Shown here: piece after piece, positions 7,139 to 14,205 of the stretch
How the letters are laid out: each line of letters opens with the position of its first letter
How positions within the stretch are numbered: the first letter of the stretch is position 1
The notes under the pieces: model-generated
Told to the model about the DNA's origin: nothing
Seen by the model: only the letters and a program-made list of their open reading frames with translations
The model's database searches: none
Translations under genes and position numbers: made by a program
DNA from: SZUA-229 sp041589455
GTDB lineage: Bacteria; Pseudomonadota; Gammaproteobacteria; SZUA-229
DNA length: 16,953 nucleotides
NCBI GenBank assembly: GCA_041589455.1
Contig: JBFHVQ010000064.1
Span: 1 to 16,953, forward strand
Direction: 5' to 3'

Positions 7139-7411
7139 TTATTCTATAAAAGAAAGGCCTACACCTTCAGCTTCTTGTCTCACCACCATGGCTCTGTTGA
7201 TTGGTGGCTCCTCTCCGTCGCCGAGCTGGTTTTTTAGGCGAACCTTCACTTCTGTACCTACCTCAGGTAATTGAATGTCATCAAGTATCAAGAAGAGTCC
7301 GCCATCGCTGATGTTACGGGTTCGTACAGTGACTACGCCCTGATCAGGCAGGGTGAGTTCTATGTCTACAATGAGTCCGATACGTAAGTGTTTTCTATTT
7401 TCTATTGTCAT
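7139..7411 (-). CDS. Single-domain PilZ protein (c-di-GMP receptor)
   Basis: The 90-residue protein is one PilZ domain. Both c-di-GMP contact motifs are present: R6-K-H-L-R10 (RxxxR) and N33-I-S-D-G-G38 ([D/N]xSxxG). The rest gives the strand pattern of the small beta barrel, with no extra domain or membrane segment, so it should act as a cytoplasmic adaptor that senses c-di-GMP and contacts another protein. The target is not shown by the sequence. It lies 41 bases downstream of the DUF302 gene and 118 bases upstream of the putA start, all on the same strand. No ribosome binding site is visible before the ATG. The candidate promoter just upstream would give a leader of only about 8 bases. Confidence 0.9.
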   Translation of the reverse strand: MTIENRKHLRIGLIVDIELTLPDQGVVTVRTRNISDGGLFLILDDIQLPEVGTEVKVRLKNQLGDGEEPPINRAMVVRQEAEGVGLSFIE

Positions 7412-7425
7412 CGCTACATACGGTA

Positions 7426-7455
7426 ATTATACGTAAGTCTAGATAATAGCTGTCA
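7426..7455 (-). promoter_or_regulatory. Candidate promoter for pilZ
   Basis: On the minus strand a perfect TATAAT (7431-7426) lies 18 bases after TGACAG (7455-7450), whose first three bases are the stop codon of the DUF302 gene. Transcription would start near 7419, leaving about 8 bases before the ATG at 7411. The box may be fortuitous, and read-through from the upstream genes is the alternative. Confidence 0.3.
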
Positions 7456-7911
7456 TTCATGTGTTTGAACAGCATTTAGTATTTCACTGAGATCTGATTT
7501 CCATTGCTCAAACACAGGTGTGAGTTCGGGTTGTCTAAACATGTCCCTGAAAGCCTCGGGGTTGGCAGTGATCAGAATGGTATTGTTATCTTCGGCAAAT
7601 ATGGCGATTTTAAGTGGTAAGTAAGGAATTAATTCGGGGAATTTACGAGATAGCTCCTTAATTTGCTGTCCTTTGCCAAAAAAGACGACTCGATACTTGT
7701 CGGTTTTGTAACCTTTGGCGCTAAGGCCCACATCGACACGCTGCACACGACTTAATTGATAACCTTGTTTGGTAATGGCCTGTTGCAGTAATGACATAGC
7801 TTCTGGGAAGGGCTCAGGGGATCTAATCATGATCATTTCACCAGTAATAACCGCATACGCAGAAACATTACAACAAATGCTCAGTACAAGGATTGATAAT
7901 AATTTCTTCAC
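7453..7911 (-). CDS. Exported DUF302 protein
   Basis: Residues 1-20 form a signal peptide (MKK, a hydrophobic stretch with CC, cleavage after AYA). The remaining residues (about 132) match the DUF302 pattern as I know it: a Gly-Tyr and VQRVDVGLSAKGY region, KYRVVFFGKG, FPELIPYLPLKIAIFAED, and an alpha-helical end. The biochemical role of DUF302 is not established. The start is GTG at 7911, which overlaps the stop of the upstream cytochrome gene as GTGA, with GAGGA nine bases before it, so the two are translationally coupled. Since the upstream gene ends in its own DUF302 domain, the two products may pair or act on the same periplasmic partner. The mature protein contains no Cys. Confidence 0.85.
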   Translation of the reverse strand: MKKLLSILVLSICCNVSAYAVITGEMIMIRSPEPFPEAMSLLQQAITKQGYQLSRVQRVDVGLSAKGYKTDKYRVVFFGKGQQIKELSRKFPELIPYLPLKIAIFAEDNNTILITANPEAFRDMFRQPELTPVFEQWKSDLSEILNAVQTHE

Positions 7912-8963
7912 AGGCTGGCATCCTCAAGAATATCGGAATATAGCTGATACATCTGGTCGCATGACTCGTCAAGCGCACTATTATTAAAGAGCTGGCTCAA
8001 ATGCTTTGGGTTGATACTCATCATTTGTACTTTGCCCTGAGATTCAGTTACCGTGATTCGGCAAGGAAGAAACATACCAACTCTGGGATCCAGTTTTAGT
8101 GCCTCATAAAGAAAGCTAAAGCTACAGAAATAAATAATCATTTGACGTGAGCCTTCGTCATTTTCAACATTAAAGCCCTGTAAAAGTGACTGGTCGCGTA
8201 TATGGACAAAGTTGGAACCACTAATGGAGCGTTTTATGTTGGCAATGGTTTCGTCAAATGAGTAAGGTGAGTCGACTATAAGAGTCGGAGGTTCATTTTC
8301 GTAGAGAGGCTTGTTGCTGAGCTGTGGAGACTGGAAGCTACGTAGATAGCTAACCAGATTGATTACATCGTGCTCGTTTAAATTGAGTTGTTTGGCATTA
8401 GGCATGGGTGTGCCAGTGCGACCATTCAGTATGATGTGCTGTAGCATCTGATCGGGTGTCGAATTAAGAAAGCCTTGATTACTCAATGCGGGAGCGGTAA
8501 TGGGTAAATCTCGTGATCGTGAGAAGCGCATTCCTGAGCCTTTACCGCCTTCTGCGGTTGTTCCATGGCAATTGGCGCAACTTTTCTGGTACAGGTCAGC
8601 ACCAGCATCTATGTCGCCTTTAAAGGTGTGGCTAGACCAAACAGGCGCGGCACTTTTGCGCCATCCTGAAATAAATTCAATTATATGATCGATGTCTGTT
8701 TCAGACATCCAGTAAAATGAAGGCATTATGCGGCCTGGTCGACCTAAGCGAATTGTTCTTTTGAGATAATCAGTGGAAGCTGAATCCAGGAAGCTGTCTA
8801 GAGCAAGGGGAATGCCCATGCCGCCATGACCATCTTCACCGTGGCATATAGAGCAGTTCTCCATATAGAGCTGCTGACCTCGATTACTACTGCTGGCTGT
8901 GTGGCTCAGGCTCAGTAGAAGCAGTGAATAAAAAAATATCTTCAATATGCGTAATGATTTCAT
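7908..8963 (-). CDS. Exported dihaem cytochrome c fused to a C-terminal DUF302 domain
   Basis: The protein has 351 residues from the ATG at 8963: a signal peptide (1-26) and two cytochrome c modules, then a DUF302 domain (about 235-350). Haem sites are CSICH (37-41) and CANCH (129-133); likely axial Met ligands are Met80 (GRIMPSF) and Met187 (TPMPNA). The DUF302 part shows IIYFCSFSFLYEALKLDPRVG and FLPCRITVTES. It should be a periplasmic or membrane-tethered electron carrier, but its redox partner is unknown. An ATG at 9002 adds 13 residues before the signal peptide and lies in a 10-bp palindrome (TAGCATGCTA, 8997-9006). Neither start has a good ribosome site, but 8963 gives a normal signal peptide. 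It follows hrpA by 66 bases and overlaps the next gene. Confidence 0.9.
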   Translation of the reverse strand: MKSLRILKIFFYSLLLLSLSHTASSSNRGQQLYMENCSICHGEDGHGGMGIPLALDSFLDSASTDYLKRTIRLGRPGRIMPSFYWMSETDIDHIIEFISGWRKSAAPVWSSHTFKGDIDAGADLYQKSCANCHGTTAEGGKGSGMRFSRSRDLPITAPALSNQGFLNSTPDQMLQHIILNGRTGTPMPNAKQLNLNEHDVINLVSYLRSFQSPQLSNKPLYENEPPTLIVDSPYSFDETIANIKRSISGSNFVHIRDQSLLQGFNVENDEGSRQMIIYFCSFSFLYEALKLDPRVGMFLPCRITVTESQGKVQMMSINPKHLSQLFNNSALDESCDQMYQLYSDILEDASL

Positions 8964-9029
8964 AAGAGATCGAATGGTTAGCGGTGTTAGTAAGCATAGC
9001 ATGCTAAATAGACGAAATATTGAATCAGA

Positions 9030-12000
9030 TCAAGCGTCTGATATGTCATTCCAGGCTTTTTTAATGCGTTTAGATGAAACTGGCATACGGGTTTTAATTT
9101 CCTGTGCAAATAATGAAATTCTATATTCTTCAAGCATCCAGCGGAACGCTTCCAGTTGATCGGAATATAAATTATTTTTATTGAGTTGTGCGGATCGCTT
9201 TTTATAATCTTCCCAGAATCCAGATATTTCAAGGCGGGCTTTACGGTCTCTTTCTGGGTTGTCCTGAATTTTTTCAAGTCGCTTCGCTATAGCTTTGAAA
9301 TAGCGGGGTATTTGCTCAAAGTAAAGTTGAGGAGTATCAGTTATAAAGTTTTTATCTATTAAATGATTGAGTTGATCTTGTATGTCCGTCATTGCATCAA
9401 GCCAGTGTAAGGGAGGGTTTTTTAGTTGTTTCTGAAGTGTGTGATAGAGCTGTAAAATTTCACTGAGTAGTTTAATGAGTGACTCTAAATAATCGGCCAT
9501 TTGAGAACGGTTTTGATTTAGTATCTGATCAAAATCAGCTTTAGAAGCAGGTTGATGATATGTGAATAACTGATCAATCATTCGGTTAATAATCTGAGTT
9601 TTTAAATGATCGCAATTTCCTATAGAGGAATATTGTAAACATAGTTTCTGGATGTTGGGGGTCGAAGATTTAAAAAGACGCAATGGTTGTGTTAAAGAAT
9701 TTATAAATAGTTGGCGCAGTCCTTTGTAATGAGAATGGAGACCCTGCTGATGAGAATGGAATAAACGGATATTGACCTGTTTGGCATCTACTTGAAAAAA
9801 AGGATAGGCTTTGGTGACTATTCCGTGGTTATTGATTTCAATAAACTCAGGTAGAGAGTCAAGTGCATCGGCGCTTACATTGTCCTGCTCAATTTCACTG
9901 TGCTGCGACATGGAAGGGCTGGAATCGGTGTAGTCAGCATATTTATCCTGTAAGCTGGCAAGGTCGCGAGATTCAGTGAGGATTTTTCCTGATGCATTAA
10001 TTATCCGGTAGTTGAAACTTAGGTAGACTGCTAGACGCTGCGTTTGCCATGCATCAAAGGGGATCTCGACGCCTGTCATCTTCTTTAAATGATTTGAAAT
10101 GGCAACAGTCAAGATGTTTTCGCCAGGTGTTAGAGCTTCGATGCAGGCATCAGCAAAATTTGGTGCGGGAACAAAATTTTTACGTAGCTGCTTGGGAAGC
10201 GATCGGATGAGTTCGGTGACTTTTTCATGAAGCATGCCGGGAACCAGCCAGTCACAAATCTGCGTATTAAGGTTAGCAAGGCCTGCTGCCGGTGTTATCA
10301 AAGTTACGCCATCGCAGTGATGTGTTGGGTCAAAATGATATTCGAGAGGGTATTGTACATGGTTGATAACGAGAGAGTCTGGATACTCTGTGTCAGAAAC
10401 TTTACTGGCATCCTGCTTTATCAAATCAGATTCGTTCATAAATAGTTTTGTCTGATCTGATGATTTTAGCCATTTATTAAGCTGCGGCCCGCTATATATA
10501 TTGTCGGGGATATTCTGATCGTAGAAATCAAAAATAACTTCTTCATCAACCAGTATATCCTGGCGTCTAGATTTGGATTCCAGGTTCTCAATATCTTTTA
10601 CTAGCTTCTGATTGTGCTTAAAAAAAGCATGGCTGCAATTGAAGTCGCCATAGGTTAGGGCATGCCGAATAAACAGTTGTCTTGATTCGACTGGATTAAT
10701 CGGGCCGTAATTTACCTGTGTTCCAGGGTTTATCAACAGGCCAAATAAAGTTGACTTTCGCGTAGCTGAAACCTGTGCCGATTTTTTTTGCCAATGTGCA
10801 TTGCTGTAACTATGTTTAATCAAATGCGAGGCTTTGTTAGTAATCCATAGAGGATCAATCTTTGCTAAATGGCGTGCATAAACTTTTTGTGTTTCGACAA
10901 TATCAGATGCGACTACCCATTTTGGTCCGCGGTTAAAAAGATCAGAGCCGGGGAAAATATGAAACTTGCGTTGCCTGCAAGACTGGTATTCATGGCCTTC
11001 GTCTTTAAAGCCTATGTTACTAATAAAGCCAGTGAGTAATGAGCGGTGTAGTGCGTTGTAGTCCAATTCCTGATTGCTGAACTTAAAGTCGAGTTGCTTT
11101 AGCATCTGGCTAATTTGTTTGTGTGTGTCGAGCCATTCGCGCATTCTTAGCCAGGAGAGAAAATGATTCTTACACCATTTGCGCAGTTTATTAGATGAGA
11201 GTTGCTGCCTGGCCTCGTGGTACTGGTTCCATATGTTAATCCAGCTGATAAAATCAGAACGATGGTCTGCGAATTTTTTGTGCGCCTCATCAGCAGCCTG
11301 CTGCCTGTCAATTGGTCGTTCGCGAGGGTCCTGAACAGCCAGAGCTGACACAACAATTAACGCATCGCTAAGGCAGCCTTCCTGTTTTGCTTCAATAAGA
11401 ACACGGCCCAGTTTTGGGTCAATTGGCAGTTGAGATAACAGGCTGCCGGTATGAGTTATTTTATGCTTTTTGTTGATTGCACCAAGTTCAAACAATAGTT
11501 TGTATCCGTCAGAAATTAATTTGTGATCTGGTGGTTCGACAAATGGGAAATCTTCTACATGACCGAGCTTTAACTGTTCCATATTAAGAATCACGGCTGC
11601 TAAATTTGTGCGTTGTATTTCTGGTTCAGTAAACGCTTTTCTTTGAACAAAGTCTTCTTCAGAATAAAGTCGATAACAGATGCCTTCGCTTACACGGCCG
11701 CAGCGACCTTTGCGTTGATCGGCAGAAGCCTGAGATATTTTTTCAATGGGAAGGCGCTGGATTTTACTGCGCCATGAGTAGCGCGAAATGCGAGCTAAAC
11801 CCGTATCAATGACATATTTAATGCCGGGAACCGTCAGTGATGTTTCAGCAACATTCGTTGAAAGTATTATGCGTCGTTTGTCAGACGTTGAAAATATTCT
11901 GTTTTGTTCTGAAGCAGAAAGGCGTGCGAGTAAAGGAAGTATTTCAGTATTTGTGAGCTTCTGTTTGGAAAGGTAATCAGCTGTATCTCTAATGTCGCGT

Positions 12001-12899
12001 TCACCACTTAAAAATACCAGAATGTCACCCTGTCCATGGCGTGAAACTTCATCAACACAATCTGCAATTGCAACAGGAATGTCAATTGATTGTCCATCGT
12101 CAGTTTGAGGGTCTCTATATTTAACCTCAACTGGATAGGTTCGCCCAGAGACTTCAATTATTGGTGCATTATCAAAATGCTGGGAAAAGCGTTGAGGATC
12201 AATGGTTGCAGAGGTAATGATTATTTTCAGGTCTTTTCGCTTTTTGCATAATTGCTTTAGATAACCAAGAAGAAAGTCAATATTCAGGCTGCGTTCATGG
12301 GCTTCATCCACAATAATGCAGTCATATTGATTCAGAAATGGGTCGTGATGAGTTTCCGCTAACAGGATGCCATCGGTCATCAGTTTGATATGACTTGTTT
12401 CACTCAGCGAGTCTGAAAAGCGGACTTTGTAACCCACGCTGTGGCCTATCGGCGTTTTGAGTTCATCAGCGATTCGGCTGGCGACAGAACGAGCAGCCAG
12501 TCGACGTGGTTGAGTATGACCAATCGTGCCGCGGATTCCCAGTCCAGCATCCAGGCACATTTTAGGTAGCTGGGTTGTTTTGCCAGAGCCGGTTTCTCCG
12601 CATATCACGATTACCTGATGGTCAAGAATGGCCTGGATGATCTCATTACGTTTTTGGCTGACGGGTAGCGCATCAGGGTAGGTGGTTGATGGTTTAGTGT
12701 TGCTGCGTGAGTGACACAGTGTGATGGATTGTTCTAGCTTGTTTGTGATCGTTGAAAGTAGTGGCTCTACTGGTTGGTTAGATTTGGCTTTCTGTGCAAG
12801 CGTTTTCAGTTGACGCCTGATGGAGTATTGATCTTTAAGCATGCAGTTGCCAATCGAGGATTGCATGTTTTTAATCGAATTTAGTAATTTATCGGACAT
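9030..12899 (-). CDS. hrpA: ATP-dependent RNA helicase HrpA
   Basis: The 1289 residues are close to the 1300 of E. coli HrpA, a DEAH-box 3'-5' RNA helicase linked to mRNA processing and, in recent E. coli work, to rescue of collided ribosomes. Visible motifs: Walker A GETGSGKT (101-108), the PRRLAARSVA motif (131-140), IVDEAH (196-201), SAT (230-232), LSTNVAETSLTVPG, and QRKGRCGR of motif VI. Winged-helix, ratchet (HA2) and OB-fold regions follow, and then the long C-terminal DUF3418-type region that separates HrpA from shorter DEAH helicases. The start ATG at 12899 has no clear ribosome site. The gene is divergent from the exported protein at 13032 (132 bases between) and is the first of the minus-strand series running to putA. 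Confidence 0.97.
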   Translation of the reverse strand: MSDKLLNSIKNMQSSIGNCMLKDQYSIRRQLKTLAQKAKSNQPVEPLLSTITNKLEQSITLCHSRSNTKPSTTYPDALPVSQKRNEIIQAILDHQVIVICGETGSGKTTQLPKMCLDAGLGIRGTIGHTQPRRLAARSVASRIADELKTPIGHSVGYKVRFSDSLSETSHIKLMTDGILLAETHHDPFLNQYDCIIVDEAHERSLNIDFLLGYLKQLCKKRKDLKIIITSATIDPQRFSQHFDNAPIIEVSGRTYPVEVKYRDPQTDDGQSIDIPVAIADCVDEVSRHGQGDILVFLSGERDIRDTADYLSKQKLTNTEILPLLARLSASEQNRIFSTSDKRRIILSTNVAETSLTVPGIKYVIDTGLARISRYSWRSKIQRLPIEKISQASADQRKGRCGRVSEGICYRLYSEEDFVQRKAFTEPEIQRTNLAAVILNMEQLKLGHVEDFPFVEPPDHKLISDGYKLLFELGAINKKHKITHTGSLLSQLPIDPKLGRVLIEAKQEGCLSDALIVVSALAVQDPRERPIDRQQAADEAHKKFADHRSDFISWINIWNQYHEARQQLSSNKLRKWCKNHFLSWLRMREWLDTHKQISQMLKQLDFKFSNQELDYNALHRSLLTGFISNIGFKDEGHEYQSCRQRKFHIFPGSDLFNRGPKWVVASDIVETQKVYARHLAKIDPLWITNKASHLIKHSYSNAHWQKKSAQVSATRKSTLFGLLINPGTQVNYGPINPVESRQLFIRHALTYGDFNCSHAFFKHNQKLVKDIENLESKSRRQDILVDEEVIFDFYDQNIPDNIYSGPQLNKWLKSSDQTKLFMNESDLIKQDASKVSDTEYPDSLVINHVQYPLEYHFDPTHHCDGVTLITPAAGLANLNTQICDWLVPGMLHEKVTELIRSLPKQLRKNFVPAPNFADACIEALTPGENILTVAISNHLKKMTGVEIPFDAWQTQRLAVYLSFNYRIINASGKILTESRDLASLQDKYADYTDSSPSMSQHSEIEQDNVSADALDSLPEFIEINNHGIVTKAYPFFQVDAKQVNIRLFHSHQQGLHSHYKGLRQLFINSLTQPLRLFKSSTPNIQKLCLQYSSIGNCDHLKTQIINRMIDQLFTYHQPASKADFDQILNQNRSQMADYLESLIKLLSEILQLYHTLQKQLKNPPLHWLDAMTDIQDQLNHLIDKNFITDTPQLYFEQIPRYFKAIAKRLEKIQDNPERDRKARLEISGFWEDYKKRSAQLNKNNLYSDQLEAFRWMLEEYRISLFAQEIKTRMPVSSKRIKKAWNDISDA

Positions 12900-12956
12900 A
12901 AAATTAATTATTTGAACAATTTCTCGTTATATTATGCGTGAATTAAGCTGTTATTC

Positions 12957-12986
12957 TTGTAAATGTAGCTTCTGTTATGGTAATAA
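12957..12986 (+). promoter_or_regulatory. Weak candidate promoter for the exported protein at 13032
   Basis: TTGTAA (12957-12962) and TAATAA (12981-12986) are 18 bases apart in the divergent gap between hrpA and the 13032 gene. The matches are modest. No convincing promoter for hrpA could be picked on the other strand, although CATAAT and TATAAC occur about 35 bases upstream of its start. Confidence 0.22.
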
Positions 12987-13031
12987 TATCGCGGCTGACT
13001 CAGGATTAAATGGGAATAAATTCTTATATCC

Positions 13032-13577
13032 ATGAAAATGACAACAAAGCGCTATAGTTTCAAGTTTTGCATTCTGGCTTTCGTCTCGCTGGCTTCTGGG
13101 GTGAGCGTTCCGGCAAATGCCGAGGAGCGTGCCTGGCCAATTATCACATTCACCTGCGATAAAGAAAACAATGTACTGAAAATTAAGAACGAAGTGAAAT
13201 GGGGTCAGTCAGGAGAAATCTTTCCTTTTGATGCGGCAAACGGCACCTATAATCCCTGGTCTCTGGTTAAAATGGAAGACAGGGGTAAGCGTCGACTGGT
13301 ATCTGAATCTGAACGGCTTAGTTTAAGTTGTCGATTATTTGGTACAGATTATCGTGTTGTTGTCCGTCCTAAAATATTCAACCCCAATTTCTTTGCCAGT
13401 TGCGGTGATCGCCTGTCGGTGATTGTGAGTGTGTATGCGGGTGAATCTGTCCTGCTAGAAGAAAAGCCAATGGAAAAATTCTGCCACGGAAACACACCCA
13501 TTATTAGGGGTATTAAGGTCAGTGCGCAGAACAATAAGATTAAAGTCTATGAAGTGTCTCGAAGCCGCTTCTTCTGA
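13032..13577 (+). CDS. Exported protein of unknown function with four cysteines
   Basis: I do not recognise the family. The 181-residue product has a signal peptide (1-30: basic n-region MKMTTKRYSFK, hydrophobic core, cleavage after PANA). The mature part of about 150 residues looks beta-rich and contains four Cys (42, 100, 124 and 151), enough for two periplasmic disulfides. Three of the four sit in short Cys-Gly or Cys-Arg turns (SCRLFG, SCGDRL, FCHGNT). Two in-frame ATGs (13032 and 13038) are possible; neither has a clear ribosome site. It stands alone, divergent from hrpA and followed by a 628-base gap. The coding call rests on a clean signal peptide, length and Cys pattern. Confidence 0.75.
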   Translation: MKMTTKRYSFKFCILAFVSLASGVSVPANAEERAWPIITFTCDKENNVLKIKNEVKWGQSGEIFPFDAANGTYNPWSLVKMEDRGKRRLVSESERLSLSCRLFGTDYRVVVRPKIFNPNFFASCGDRLSVIVSVYAGESVLLEEKPMEKFCHGNTPIIRGIKVSAQNNKIKVYEVSRSRFF

Positions 13578-13998
13578 GGGAGCCCAGCTCTTCTTGAATA
13601 TTTGTCATTCAATATGGTAGTAGCCTACAAGTTCCCACATTAAACGCATAGCGTTCGCAGTCTCATGCTGGTGAAGACTTATATTGGTGTGGTTGAATCG
13701 ATCTCCCAGTATAAATGTTTTCTTGGCAATAACCGAGCAAGGTCTGGGATGGTTTCGCCTTCGGGTTTCATTGCGCGGTTGCTGATTTTCAGTTATTTGA
13801 AGTATTGAGCTTGATAAAATGCACTAATGGGCGGGTCTAAGGGCAAAATAAAGGTGCTTATGGGTGTGAATATAAAGTATTGAAGAAAATGCTGAAAATA
13901 GTTGTGAGGGCGAGCATTAGGTAAAAGCTCTATTCAAAGTTGATCGTATTTATAAGGTTTGTCAAATAAAGTATTGTATTTATGGGTTTTTTATGTAT

Positions 13999-14020
13999 AG
14001 AATCCGGTATGTGGGATTCT
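13999..14020. repeat. 7-bp perfect hairpin AGAATCC / GGATTCT
   Basis: The arms at 13999-14005 and 14014-14020 are fully complementary around an eight-base loop. TATAGAAT, which begins just before it (13996-14003), recurs 57 bases later (14053-14060). There is no T-run after the stem, so an intrinsic terminator is unlikely. The hairpin plus the following GCCAGGGATGACG is loosely reminiscent of dispersed intergenic repeats in proteobacteria; that is an impression, not a match. Confidence 0.4.
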
Positions 14021-14121
14021 TGCCAGGGATGACGCAAACGAGGGATTTGAATTATAGAATATGGTGTTAATATCGTCCCATCTTAAAGAAAGTGGACTAC
14101 ACTGCGTATTGGTGTTGCAAG

Positions 14122-14139
14122 TTCATAAACATTCATAAA
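14122..14139 (+). promoter_or_regulatory. Tandem TTCATAAA sites with a 10-base period
   Basis: TTCATAAA occurs at 14122-14129 and 14132-14139, one helical turn apart, 67 bases before the TpsA start. The spacing would place two bound proteins on one face of DNA. The function is inferred only. Confidence 0.3.
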
Positions 14140-14164
14140 TTAACAGAGCTTATGCGCTAAAAGG

Positions 14165-14202
14165 CGCTTAGGTGCATTTTTGATGCTATTTAGTAAGCGA
14201 GG
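14165..14202 (+). promoter_or_regulatory. Nested hairpin abutting the TpsA ribosome site
   Basis: The outer arms CGCTTA (14165-14170) and TAAGCG (14194-14199) enclose an inner stem GCAT (14174-14177) / ATGC (14183-14186). The ribosome-site candidate GAGG (14199-14202) begins on the last base of the outer stem. GAGG is 3 bases from GTG at 14206 and 9 bases from the in-frame TTG at 14212, so which start is used is uncertain. Confidence 0.3.
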
Positions 14203-14205
14203 CAA

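Larger units (their letters stand above)
13578..14205. other. 628-base intergenic region without a convincing gene
   Basis: No ORF with a start codon, ribosome site and plausible product was found on either strand. Two plus-strand ORFs of 18-19 codons (13749-13808 and 13827-13883) look like chance. The minus strand has 72 open codons with no early start (13823 down to 13605), possibly a gene remnant. Short structures include AACGC-ATA-GCGTT (13643-13655), TTGAAT/ATTCAA (13594-13612) just after the exported-protein stop but with no T-run, and three copies of AAGTATTG (13800, 13875 and 13969). The hairpin at 13999, the direct repeat at 14122 and the structure at 14165 are listed separately. Confidence 0.6.

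Noticed and set aside
8987..9277. Minus-strand 96-codon frame overlapping the end of hrpA and the cytochrome start.
   Set aside because: It is an alternative frame over the hrpA C-terminus; no signal peptide, motif or ribosome site supports it.
13594..13612. TTGAAT/ATTCAA stem after the exported-protein gene as a terminator.
   Set aside because: The stem is AT-only apart from one G-C pair and is not followed by a T-run.
13735..13785. GGTTTCGCCTTCGGGTTTC region as a c-di-GMP riboswitch or a structured RNA.
   Set aside because: It lacks the conserved core of the GEMM motif, and no long stem could be built around it.
13578..14205. A tRNA, 5S rRNA or tmRNA in the gap.
   Set aside because: No cloverleaf, T-loop or conserved rRNA segment could be found on either strand.
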